A stretch of DNA of 6,073 bases from positions 1 through 6,073 of the forward strand of contig JAHZJZ010000020.1 in the NCBI GenBank assembly GCA_022600655.1. The letters run 5' to 3'. Source of the DNA: Campylobacterota bacterium. Lineage in GTDB: Bacteria; Campylobacterota; Campylobacteria; Campylobacterales; Sulfurovaceae. Below the pieces are notes generated by a model that was not told where the DNA came from, made no database searches, and saw only the letters and a program-made list of their open reading frames with translations. Positions 1 to 6,073 of the stretch are shown piece after piece. The first letter of the stretch is position 1, and each line of letters starts with the position of its first letter. Both the position numbers and the translations under genes were made by a program.

Positions 1-46
1 AATAAATTTGCTGTCCATCTACTGAAATAAATAAAATTTTTTCCAT
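1..46 (-). CDS. Start of an unidentified gene, cut by the left window edge (15 codons)
   Basis: An ATG at 46 opens a frame that runs without a stop to the left edge and encodes MEKILFISVDGQQIY. The start is well supported. A GAGGGG Shine-Dalgarno sequence lies 5 nt upstream, and the ATG follows the TGA of the preceding glycosyltransferase after a single base, the same tight packing seen at every other junction. The peptide has a charged start and then a hydrophobic beta-strand-like segment (KILFIS). That is how many Rossmann-fold proteins begin, including GT-B glycosyltransferases, but 15 residues do not identify a family. Position in the operon suggests another polysaccharide gene such as a glycosyltransferase, polymerase or modifying enzyme; this is inference only. 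The lack of a long hydrophobic start argues mildly against a multi-spanning Wzy. Confidence 0.7.
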   Translation of the reverse strand, partial: MEKILFISVDGQQIY

Positions 47-47
47 A

Positions 48-1031
48 TCAACCCCTCAATAATTTTTTTATTTTTTGCTTAACAAAGCTTAACTTTTTAT
101 GAAGACCTATAGTGTTATATATACCAAAAAAAGGAGCTAAATTTTTATATAAGCTTATATTCCTATAAAGTGGTTCTTTGAATCCAAATGAAGTTATCTT
201 TTGATGTGCTTGTTTACACAATTCTTTATTTTCAGGATAATTATTAAAAATAAAATCAGAATATACTGTTGCCAATGCTTTTTTTACTTTTTCATTAACT
301 AGTTCATCTTGAAAAATTTTTTCATATTCTTCATATGACGTTAGTCTTGAGGCTTCAGATTTTGGAGACTTTTTTCTAGATATACTATTTGTATTATCAA
401 CTCGACAATATACAATTGACTCTTTTTTATATATGACTTGACTACTTATTGAAGCTACTTTTGCGAAGAAAACTCCATCTTGATTTTTTAATATCTGCTC
501 ATCCCAACCATGAACCTCTTCTATCAAATGTCTAGGTGTAAGCCAACTGTGTATCAATACAGAGTTGGAACTACTCCACAAATCAAGTAGAAACTCTTTT
601 GCATCTCGATAATCTTTCGTTATAGAGTTATAATTCCAAGAAAAATTTTTATCTTTTTCAAAATATTTCACATCTCCAAAAATTATTGTTTTTTCATTAC
701 TATTTTTAAATCTTTCAATTTGGGTCAGAATTTTATTTTTCTCTAATAAATCATCAGCATCCAAGTATTGTATATAATCACCTTTTGATTTTTGAAAGGC
801 TAAGTTTCTGGCTTTGGGTGCTCCACTATTAGACTGTTGATAGACAAATACATTTTTATGTTTTTTTGAAAACTCCAGTGCTAGATTAAAACTATTGTCA
901 GAAGAACCATCGTCAACTACTACGATTTCAATATTTTTATAGGTTTGATTTAGGCATGATTCTATTGTTTCTTGTATATATTTTTCACTGTTATACAATG
1001 GAATTAGTATTGAGACGAGTTTATTATTCAT
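48..1031 (-). CDS. GT2 family glycosyltransferase (third GT2, paralogue of the gene at 1920-2891)
   Basis: A 327-residue GT-A fold glycosyltransferase of family GT2, expected to transfer one sugar from a nucleotide-sugar donor to a lipid-linked oligosaccharide at the cytoplasmic membrane face. Visible motifs are the N-terminal strand LVSILIPLYN (residues 5-14), the nucleotide-binding VDDGSSD (39-45), and the metal-binding DXD in YLDADD (D91, D93). The NQDG segment (183-186) carries the presumed catalytic-base region. Here the usual DGEFF..R pattern reads DGVFFAK, so the Glu and Arg are replaced by Val and Lys. CRVDNTNSIS (209-218) matches the conserved Yxx-R-xxN-xxS-x-S segment of the paralogue. 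The C-terminal ~130 residues are alpha-helical in character and end in a basic amphipathic tail (HKKLSFVKQKIKKLLRG), suitable for membrane association. The ATG lies 3 bp after the GT25 stop with only a weak SD (AAGAAC), so translation is probably coupled. Sugar specificity cannot be read from the sequence. Confidence 0.93.
   Translation of the reverse strand: MNNKLVSILIPLYNSEKYIQETIESCLNQTYKNIEIVVVDDGSSDNSFNLALEFSKKHKNVFVYQQSNSGAPKARNLAFQKSKGDYIQYLDADDLLEKNKILTQIERFKNSNEKTIIFGDVKYFEKDKNFSWNYNSITKDYRDAKEFLLDLWSSSNSVLIHSWLTPRHLIEEVHGWDEQILKNQDGVFFAKVASISSQVIYKKESIVYCRVDNTNSISRKKSPKSEASRLTSYEEYEKIFQDELVNEKVKKALATVYSDFIFNNYPENKELCKQAHQKITSFGFKEPLYRNISLYKNLAPFFGIYNTIGLHKKLSFVKQKIKKLLRG
52..57 (-). 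promoter_or_regulatory. Shine-Dalgarno sequence for the gene leaving at the left edge
   Basis: On the minus strand this reads GAGGGG, followed by a 5-nt spacer and ATG at 46. It lies inside the last codons of the upstream GT2 gene, whose TGA falls in the spacer region. It is one of the strongest ribosome-binding sites in the window and is the main evidence that a real gene starts at 46. Confidence 0.65.
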
Positions 1032-1034
1032 AGT

Positions 1035-1910
1035 TTAGTTCTTATTTTCATATGCTTGAGGTTTCTTGATACATTTTTGAAAATTTTTAATTATAAAAAT
1101 GATTTGTTCAATCTCTCTTATCAGAAATTGTCTAAATATATTTATTGTTTTAAATAGTTGAAACAAGTAAAATTTCTTTAGATATTTTCTGATCACATTA
1201 GAAAAAGACTTGTTATTTTCTTTGTAATATCCCATTAGATGAGAACGTTCAAGTTCTAGATTGCTTTGTTCCCCAAAGTATGGATCTACAGATACTATTT
1301 TTGGCATAATTCCATATAGGTTGACATATGTTTCATCCCCAGTATATCTATCTATCGGTTTCTTAATCCTTTCTCCTGTAGCATTCAATAATGTTCTGGC
1401 TCCTGCTTTATTAATAATATAACCAGCACCACTAATCATTGGGGATATAAATCTACCAACTTTTAAATTATCAGATATTTTATTTCTACTTGAATAGTTG
1501 ATACAATATTTCTTTTTATAATAAGTTTCTTTATAGTAGCTCAATAACACACATTCCCAATCTTTTGGAAAACTTTTAATGTTATTAAAAACATCTAATA
1601 TCTTTCCGTCAATTTGAACATCATCCTCTAATATCAATGTATTTTGAATATTGTCTTCAAGCACTTTTTTATAAATACTTAAATGGCTCAACATACAGCC
1701 AATTTCAGCCTTTGACATAGGTCTTCCATTATACTCTATTGCTAAGTTTTCATCATAAACAGAATTAATTTCTGCATTTGATAAGTCTTTACCATATACT
1801 GCATCTATAAATTCAAACTCTAAATTGAGACCTTGCAGTACCTTTTCCATATTTTTTCGCTTTTGAACATCTTTTTTTAAATTTATGACAAAAATTTTTA
1901 CATTTTGCAT
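1035..1910 (-). CDS. GT25 family glycosyltransferase (LOS/capsule type)
   Basis: A 291-residue protein with the features of glycosyltransferase family 25 (the LgtB/Lex2B/LpsA-like group), whose characterised bacterial members often add galactose or glucose to lipooligosaccharide. Visible features are the N-terminal VINLKKD strand (8-14) with the following basic helix (QKRKNM). Next come EFIDAVYG (33-40), the family-typical EIGCMLSH (69-76), LILEDDV (92-98) with the acidic metal-site residues E95-D97, and GAGYIINKAGAR (161-172). PIDRYTGDE (185-193) follows. From about residue 235 the protein becomes basic and hydrophobic (VIRKYLKKFYLFQLF, then IIFIIKNF), an extended tail probably used for membrane attachment. 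The ATG is preceded by AAGGGG with a 5-nt spacer, and this SD overlaps the stop codon of the upstream GT2 gene (9-bp gap). Family assignment is firm; donor, acceptor and linkage are unknown. Confidence 0.93.
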   Translation of the reverse strand: MQNVKIFVINLKKDVQKRKNMEKVLQGLNLEFEFIDAVYGKDLSNAEINSVYDENLAIEYNGRPMSKAEIGCMLSHLSIYKKVLEDNIQNTLILEDDVQIDGKILDVFNNIKSFPKDWECVLLSYYKETYYKKKYCINYSSRNKISDNLKVGRFISPMISGAGYIINKAGARTLLNATGERIKKPIDRYTGDETYVNLYGIMPKIVSVDPYFGEQSNLELERSHLMGYYKENNKSFSNVIRKYLKKFYLFQLFKTINIFRQFLIREIEQIIFIIKNFQKCIKKPQAYENKN

Positions 1911-1915
1911 TTTAT

Positions 1916-1921
1916 CCCCTT
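1916..1921 (-). promoter_or_regulatory. Shine-Dalgarno sequence for the GT25 gene, overlapping the upstream stop
   Basis: The minus strand reads AAGGGG, 5 nt before the ATG at 1910. Its AA is shared with the TAA stop (1922-1920) of the upstream GT2 gene. Ribosomes ending the GT2 gene would therefore stop on the initiation site of the next gene, which suggests translational coupling. Confidence 0.6.
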
Positions 1922-2891
1922 AAGTAACTAATTTATCTCTAAACCATCTCAAATAAAGTGCTATATCTACCCCAAAAATTTTAACTATCCATGAAATTTT
2001 TGGATTAAACTTTATTAACGGTTCTTTATAACCCAACTTTTTCAATTTTGAATATACTTCTTTTTTTATATCAATATGCACTGGAAAGTGAAATCTATAA
2101 AAATTTGAGTAGAGTTTAGCAGTAGCATAACGTAGATTATTTTTCTCGATATCCTTACCTAAACACTCTTCATATAAATTGAGTGATTTTAAATGAGAGC
2201 GAATACTCTTTATGGAAAAGTCAGAAGATATGCTATTTTGATTGTCTTGTCTATAGTAGACAAGACTATCGTTCACATATAATATCTTAGAGGAATTATA
2301 AGCAACTCTTGTAAAAAATTCTCCATCATCATTAAATGTTAAATCAGTACTCCAACCACCTACTTTTTCATTTAATTTACGTGATATTAACCAAGATGGA
2401 CCTATAAAGTATTCTGAATTTCTCCATGCGTCTTCTAAGAAAAATAAAGTATCATCATAGTTTTTTTCTATTGACTTTTTTATATATAAGAAATTTTCAA
2501 TATTATATGAAAATCTTACCCATTTCCCAGTAGTTACAATATCATCTTGAAAATTATATTTTCTTAATACATTCATTTGAGATGATATTTTATCTGGATG
2601 CATAATATCATCAGCATCAAAGTATTGAATATAATCCCCTTTAGATTCATTAAATGCATTATTTCTTGTTGATGCAGCACCACTGTTTTCTTGATTAAAA
2701 ACAAAAATGTTACTATATAAGTTTTCATATTCTTTTGCCAACTTCAAACTATTATCAGTTGAGCCATCATTTACTATGATGATTTCTATATTTTTATATG
2801 TTTGATTTAATAGTGATTCAATTGTTTCTTCAAAATATTTTTCTGCATTATAAAGAGGTACTAATATTGAAACTAAAGGATTATTTATCAT
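1920..2891 (-). CDS. GT2 family glycosyltransferase (second GT2)
   Basis: A 323-residue GT-A fold family GT2 glycosyltransferase, predicted to add one sugar to the growing lipid-linked repeat unit in the cytoplasm. Visible motifs are LVSILVPLYN (6-15), VNDGSTD (40-46, nucleotide binding), YFDADD (90-95, DXD metal site D92/D94), NDDGEFFTR (187-195, presumed catalytic-base region, intact here) and YRQDNQNSIS (213-222). The C-terminal part (about 225-323) is helical and ends with the segment KLGYKEPL and an aromatic/basic tail. It is a paralogue of the gene at 48-1031: by hand alignment 36 of 47 residues match across the first conserved block, and order and spacing of motifs agree to the C-terminus (KLGYKEPL here, SFGFKEPL there). 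The ATG overlaps the end of the preceding GT2 gene by 11 bp and has AAAGGA 7 nt upstream (2899-2904). Donor sugar and linkage are unknown. Confidence 0.93.
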   Translation of the reverse strand: MINNPLVSILVPLYNAEKYFEETIESLLNQTYKNIEIIIVNDGSTDNSLKLAKEYENLYSNIFVFNQENSGAASTRNNAFNESKGDYIQYFDADDIMHPDKISSQMNVLRKYNFQDDIVTTGKWVRFSYNIENFLYIKKSIEKNYDDTLFFLEDAWRNSEYFIGPSWLISRKLNEKVGGWSTDLTFNDDGEFFTRVAYNSSKILYVNDSLVYYRQDNQNSISSDFSIKSIRSHLKSLNLYEECLGKDIEKNNLRYATAKLYSNFYRFHFPVHIDIKKEVYSKLKKLGYKEPLIKFNPKISWIVKIFGVDIALYLRWFRDKLVT

Positions 2892-3756
2892 TATTTGTTC
2901 CTTTAGGTTTTTTATTTACTACTGAATAATGACCTGTTAAATATTTTTTTAGTTCATGTAAAAATCTGCTAAAAGGATAAAATACAAGCAAGTCAAATAT
3001 AGATATAGGTTTACCTTTATTCAATCTATATGATATAACTTCAAGCTTTCTTCTTTTTTTTGATAACATTTTTTTATGTTTTAAATGCCATTGATTGCTA
3101 CCTTTTATTTTATTATAAGGATTAGTTATTCTAGAATGATCATGATACATTAAACACATTGGTTTCTGTACTGCTTTGGCTAAAGGTTTAATTTTTAACA
3201 TCCTAATCCACATATCATAGTCTTGACAAGCAACCATTTTTTCATCATATAATCCAGCTTTAAAAAATAAATCTTTTTGTGCTAAAACAGAATTACCAGC
3301 ATGATTCCTTTCCAAAAAATCATTTAATGTATATTCATTTTTTAATGAAATATTTGTTTTCTTTCCATTTATTTTAGAGTAAGTCTCAAAACCTGCAAAA
3401 ACAAAGGCATAATCTTCATCATATGCGTTAACGAGTTTTTCTATTCTTGTAGGGTACATCTCATCATCGTCATCAAAACATGTTGCATAATATCCTGAAG
3501 CTTCTTTTAAAGCTAAATTTCTTGCATGATTTGCTCCCTTAGCTATTTCACTTCTAATATATTTTATATTTGAATTTAACTTTACAAAGGCTTCCATAAA
3601 CTCTTTTGTTTCATCAGAAGAACCATCATCTGAAACTATAATTTCTATATTTGGATAGGTTTGATTTAAAATTGATTTTAAAGTTCTTTCTAATAGTTTT
3701 CTTCTATTATGAGTTGGTATATATATAGATACTAATGGTTGATGCTCTTCTATCAT
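2881..3756 (-). CDS. GT2 family glycosyltransferase (first GT2), start revised
   Basis: A 291-residue GT2 family glycosyltransferase with a GT-A fold. Residues below are numbered from the ATG at 3756: PLVSIYIPTHNR (7-18), VSDDGSSD (41-48, nucleotide binding), CFDDDDE (93-99, DXD metal site), and CQDYDMW (177-183, the xDYDxW segment with the presumed catalytic-base aspartate). The C-terminus is strongly basic (KHKKMLSKKRRK around 226-237), with an aromatic stretch IFDLLVFYPFSRFL (253-266) that could sit on the membrane. The frame can be extended to an ATG at 3786, adding ten residues and overlapping the flippase gene, but that ATG has no SD. The ATG at 3756 has AAAGGA 6 nt upstream and gives a 10-bp gap to the flippase stop, so I chose it. 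It belongs to a different GT2 subgroup from the other two GT2 genes (DYDMW instead of DGEFF). Role: one transfer step in repeat-unit assembly; specificity unknown. Confidence 0.92.
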   Translation of the reverse strand: MIEEHQPLVSIYIPTHNRRKLLERTLKSILNQTYPNIEIIVSDDGSSDETKEFMEAFVKLNSNIKYIRSEIAKGANHARNLALKEASGYYATCFDDDDEMYPTRIEKLVNAYDEDYAFVFAGFETYSKINGKKTNISLKNEYTLNDFLERNHAGNSVLAQKDLFFKAGLYDEKMVACQDYDMWIRMLKIKPLAKAVQKPMCLMYHDHSRITNPYNKIKGSNQWHLKHKKMLSKKRRKLEVISYRLNKGKPISIFDLLVFYPFSRFLHELKKYLTGHYSVVNKKPKGTNNDK

Positions 3757-3762
3757 ATCTTT

Positions 3763-3768
3763 TCCTTT
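3763..3768 (-). promoter_or_regulatory. Shine-Dalgarno sequence that decides the start of the GT2 gene at 3756
   Basis: The minus strand reads AAAGGA with a 6-nt spacer (AAAGAT) before the ATG at 3756, and it overlaps the TAA stop of the flippase gene. No comparable purine-rich site stands before the alternative ATG at 3786, where the sequence is AT-rich (ATTTTAGTTA). The same AAAGGA hexamer precedes the next GT2 gene (2899-2904). Confidence 0.65.
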
Positions 3769-5203
3769 ATTTATTTCTAAATTCATTAACTAAAATGTTT
3801 AAATCTTTATAGACTATTTTTAATAGAGCTAAATAGATAATTGCCCCACTAAAAATTAAAAGTATTAATCTAATAAGTTCGTAGGTTATATATTGTTCTA
3901 ATACTATTTCTATAAAAAAAACTCCTATTGCCATAAATATTGAAATTATGAAAATAGGTAAAAGTTTTAATAATCCTTCTTTTACAGACAAATCTATTTG
4001 TCTCCATGCTATCAAAAGATTTGGATATAACATAAGAAGATTGGCTCCTAGATAGGATATGGCTACTCCTTCTACTCCAAATTGAATACCAATAATAAAC
4101 GATGCTACAGTGACAATAGCATTAATAGTACCAATCTTGAACATACTATTGACATTACCTTTGGTCATAAATAGTGACCCTACAGTTGTTACGATAGATT
4201 GCATCATGCCTATGGGGGCTAAAATAAGAAGTAAACTACCAAGATTCTGCCACTTATCTCCAAAGATAACAGCTACCAATAAATCTGAAGTTGCCATTAA
4301 GCCACTCATTAAAGGAAAAGTGATTAGTGCAATAAAAAAGATAACTTTTAAGTAGACATTTTTTACTCTTTGATTGTCATGTTTTATCTCTGATAGAGCA
4401 GGAAATAGTACTCGAATAATAGTATGAGAAATATTTTGGAGAGGATAAAGCATAATGGTATAAGCTATGTTATAAATACCTAAACTAGTAGAGCCTAAAA
4501 ATTTCCCTATCAAAAAGTTGTCAGCATTTCTTGCAAAGTAGTTAATTAATGTAAAGCCTGTTAAATTTGATGTAAAATGAAAAATCTTTTTTAATTCTTG
4601 AAAAGAAAAAAATAATTTTGGTTTCCAATTTGAAAAAAACCATGTCAATATCATTCCAATTAATCCATCTGCTAAAGCTCGAATAACAAGACTATAGACA
4701 CCATAACCTTTCATAGCAAAAGCAACTCCTATAATAAAACTTCCTAAAATAGAGATATTTCCAATAATTGTAGTGGTTTTAAAATTAAGACTCTTTGAAA
4801 ATAAAGTAGCATGCACACTACTTAAACTAGCAATAATAAATGTCAATGCAGCGAATCTTAACATTGTTTCTATTTCAGGATTCTCAAAAAATATACTTAT
4901 ATACGGAGCTAATATAAATAGAATAAAATAGAATAAAATACTTGTTCCAATATTAAAAAAGAAAATTGTTGAGAGAAGGTTTTCAGACGGTTTATCTATA
5001 TGAATAATAGCAGCAGATGTCCCCATACCCACAAACATATTTAAAAATCCAATAAATATCATGAGTATAGCATATACCCCATAATCATCAGGAGTAAGGA
5101 TTCTAGCTAAAATAACGATACTGACAACTTGCATAATTTGTCTAAAAATATTGCCTAGTGTAGCCCATTTTGCACTAGATATAAACTTACTTTTAAGGCT
5201 CAC
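3767..5203 (-). CDS. wzx: Wzx/WzxC-like polysaccharide repeat-unit flippase (MOP superfamily)
   Basis: A 478-residue multi-spanning inner-membrane protein of the MOP flippase superfamily (polysaccharide transporter branch, WzxC/TuaB-like), expected to move undecaprenyl-linked repeat units across the cytoplasmic membrane. The N-terminus is characteristic of this branch: a short basic-amphipathic start (SLKSKFISSAKWATL), then RQIMQVVSIVILARILTP (21-38) and DYGVYA (40-45), then GMGTSAAIIH (59-68). About 12-14 hydrophobic segments follow, clear ones near 77-105, 115-135, 146-165, 286-305, 322-345, 356-375, 412-432 and 443-463. NYFARNADNFLIGKFLG (221-237) is the conserved start of the second half. 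Length fits the family (about 470-500). The start is GTG at 5203, preceded by AAAGAG (spacer 6 nt); the next Met is residue 24, inside the first conserved segment, so the GTG is needed. It overlaps the GT4 gene by 11 bp. The symbol reflects function by family; the exact substrate is unknown. Confidence 0.93.
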   Translation of the reverse strand: MSLKSKFISSAKWATLGNIFRQIMQVVSIVILARILTPDDYGVYAILMIFIGFLNMFVGMGTSAAIIHIDKPSENLLSTIFFFNIGTSILFYFILFILAPYISIFFENPEIETMLRFAALTFIIASLSSVHATLFSKSLNFKTTTIIGNISILGSFIIGVAFAMKGYGVYSLVIRALADGLIGMILTWFFSNWKPKLFFSFQELKKIFHFTSNLTGFTLINYFARNADNFLIGKFLGSTSLGIYNIAYTIMLYPLQNISHTIIRVLFPALSEIKHDNQRVKNVYLKVIFFIALITFPLMSGLMATSDLLVAVIFGDKWQNLGSLLLILAPIGMMQSIVTTVGSLFMTKGNVNSMFKIGTINAIVTVASFIIGIQFGVEGVAISYLGANLLMLYPNLLIAWRQIDLSVKEGLLKLLPIFIISIFMAIGVFFIEIVLEQYITYELIRLILLIFSGAIIYLALLKIVYKDLNILVNEFRNK

Positions 5204-6073
5204 TTATAACTCTTTCAATTTTTTGTTCAAAGATTCTCGGAGAAAAATTATTAATATATACTTTATAAGCATTTTCAGTATAATTATTAATTTTATGAGA
5301 ATTATTGAAAATTAACTGAATACCTTCTGCAATTTCTTGTGGATTACTAGACTCAGTTATGAAAATATCATCTTTACAACTAAAAAATTCTTTTAACGCT
5401 TTTGTTCTCATTGTTAAAACAGGGATTTTCATACTAGTTGACTCTATAAGCTTATTAATTAAAACTGTTTTAGCTTTATCACTATCACCAAAACTACCAA
5501 GTGCTAAATCACATTTACTTATTAAAAACTCTTCTAGTTTTCCATTTTTAAATGTATAACTATTGATTACTTCAATTTCCTTAGACAAGTCTAATTTTTT
5601 TATTTTTTCAACATACTCTCTTGCATTTCGCTCTGAGTCACCAAATATATATAGCTTTACCTTAAAGTTTTTCTTTTTTAAAAGATTAATAGCCTCAATA
5701 ATATTATCTATTCCATGTAAAGGACTATAGCTCCCCCACCAACATATCGTAGGAATAGTATTTTTATTTTCTTCTTTAAATTTATGAGGTTCTATACATA
5801 AAGGAACTATATGAACTCTTTTTTGGTCTACATTCAATAAACTACAATAGTATTCTTTCTCTGCATTATTCAAAAAAATTACTTCATTAGCTAGTGTTAA
5901 AATTATTTTTTCTATATAAAAAAGCTTTTTGATTTGAAATTCTCTTTGGATAAGTTTTCTATCTAAAACTTGTGTATCATAAATGGATATATAAAAGTCA
6001 ATAACTATTCGTTTTCTAAAAAGCTTTGCTACTAAAATATGAGCTAAATATTTTTCATGGTTCATTGCTAAAA
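5193..6073 (-). CDS. GT4-type glycosyltransferase, N-terminus beyond the right edge (partial)
   Basis: The C-terminal part of a GT-B fold glycosyltransferase resembling family GT4, which transfers a sugar from a nucleotide-sugar donor. The first Met in the window is at 6065, but the frame stays open to the edge (LeuAla codons precede it), and the protein starts midway through the N-terminal Rossmann domain. I infer that roughly 80-100 residues are missing and that 6065 is an internal Met. Numbered from that Met: DFYISIYDTQVLDRK (23-37) is a conserved family segment, VHIVPLCIEPHKF (84-96) is the linker into the C-terminal domain, and WWGSYSPLHGID (109-120) is a subgroup hallmark at the start of that domain. 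LYIFGDSE (138-145) is the next strand, and KLIES (205-209) with the following KIPVLT is the donor-binding region, where GT4 enzymes carry acidic residues. It ends in TAA at 5193, 11 bp inside the flippase gene. Acceptor, donor and linkage are unknown. Confidence 0.88.
   Translation of the reverse strand, partial: LAMNHEKYLAHILVAKLFRKRIVIDFYISIYDTQVLDRKLIQREFQIKKLFYIEKIILTLANEVIFLNNAEKEYYCSLLNVDQKRVHIVPLCIEPHKFKEENKNTIPTICWWGSYSPLHGIDNIIEAINLLKKKNFKVKLYIFGDSERNAREYVEKIKKLDLSKEIEVINSYTFKNGKLEEFLISKCDLALGSFGDSDKAKTVLINKLIESTSMKIPVLTMRTKALKEFFSCKDDIFITESSNPQEIAEGIQLIFNNSHKINNYTENAYKVYINNFSPRIFEQKIERVISEP
5210..5215 (-). promoter_or_regulatory. Shine-Dalgarno-like site for the GTG start of the flippase gene
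   Basis: The minus strand reads AAAGAG, 6 nt before the GTG at 5203, inside the last codons of the GT4 gene. It is a moderate match to the ribosomal anti-SD. Together with the family-typical MSLK start it supports GTG 5203 over the next in-frame Met (residue 24), which would remove the conserved first helix. Confidence 0.5.

Noticed and set aside
1032..1034. Possible internal promoter or terminator at gene junctions
   Set aside because: Every gap is 10 bp or less and filled by Shine-Dalgarno sequence. I saw no GC-rich hairpin followed by a T run on the coding strand, and -10-like AT-rich hexamers are meaningless at this base composition.
3054..3061. Run of eight T (A8 on the coding strand) in the first GT2 gene, considered as a phase-variation tract
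   Set aside because: It encodes lysines in a KKRRK stretch and is short. Several 7-base A/T runs occur across this AT-rich window (for example 1872-1878 and 2061-2067), so it is compatible with base composition alone. Reads showing length variation would be needed.
4110..4355. Plus-strand open frame of 81 codons within the flippase gene
   Set aside because: It lies wholly antisense to a well-supported flippase gene, has no recognisable domain, and its hydrophobic composition mirrors the membrane segments on the other strand.
5359..5559. Plus-strand open frame of 66 codons within the GT4 gene
   Set aside because: It is fully antisense to a conserved region of the GT4 gene, with no motif or operon context to support it.
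5193..6065. Treating the GT4 protein as a complete 290-residue enzyme starting at 6065
   Set aside because: The frame is open to the window edge, and the protein begins in the middle of the N-terminal Rossmann domain, so truncation by the window is the simpler reading.
1..6073. Mobile element, CRISPR, tRNA or toxin-antitoxin content
   Set aside because: The window is almost fully covered by six polysaccharide genes and one gene start. No transposase, inverted-repeat ends, regularly spaced repeats or tRNA-like sequence were seen.

Overview
The window is a compact block of surface-polysaccharide genes from an AT-rich bacterium (roughly 30% G+C by eye). All genes are on the minus strand, so transcription runs from high to low coordinates. 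It looks like the interior of a Wzx/Wzy-type capsule, O-antigen or exopolysaccharide locus. I cannot name the organism. The AT-rich DNA could be the host's own composition or that of a horizontally acquired locus, and the gene families occur in both Gram-negative and Gram-positive bacteria. The GT25 gene leans slightly toward a Gram-negative with LOS/O-antigen-like glycans, but this is weak.

Layout in transcription order: (1) a GT4-type glycosyltransferase whose N-terminus lies beyond the right edge (5193-6073); (2) a Wzx/WzxC-like polysaccharide flippase of the MOP superfamily (3767-5203, GTG start); (3) a GT2 glycosyltransferase (2881-3756, with a start revised from 3786); (4) a second GT2 (1920-2891); (5) a GT25 glycosyltransferase (1035-1910); (6) a third GT2, paralogous to (4) (48-1031); (7) the first 15 codons of another gene that leaves at the left edge (1-46).

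Every junction is tight: 11-bp overlap, 10-bp gap, 11-bp overlap, 9-bp gap, 3-bp gap and 1-bp gap. No promoter, terminator or RNA gene fits between the genes, so the whole window is probably part of one transcription unit whose promoter lies beyond the right edge. Shine-Dalgarno sequences commonly sit inside the end of the preceding gene, which suggests translational coupling.

Likely joint function (inference from families): the five glycosyltransferases add sugars one after another to a lipid-linked repeat unit at the inner face of the cytoplasmic membrane, and the Wzx-like protein flips the finished unit outward for polymerisation. No polymerase (Wzy), initiating sugar-phosphate transferase, chain-length regulator or nucleotide-sugar synthesis gene is inside the window; these would be expected in the flanks. 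I see no sign of a novel defence, mobile or regulatory system. The points of interest are the paralogous GT2 pair separated by the GT25 gene, changed active-site-region residues in one of them, and the start-site corrections.
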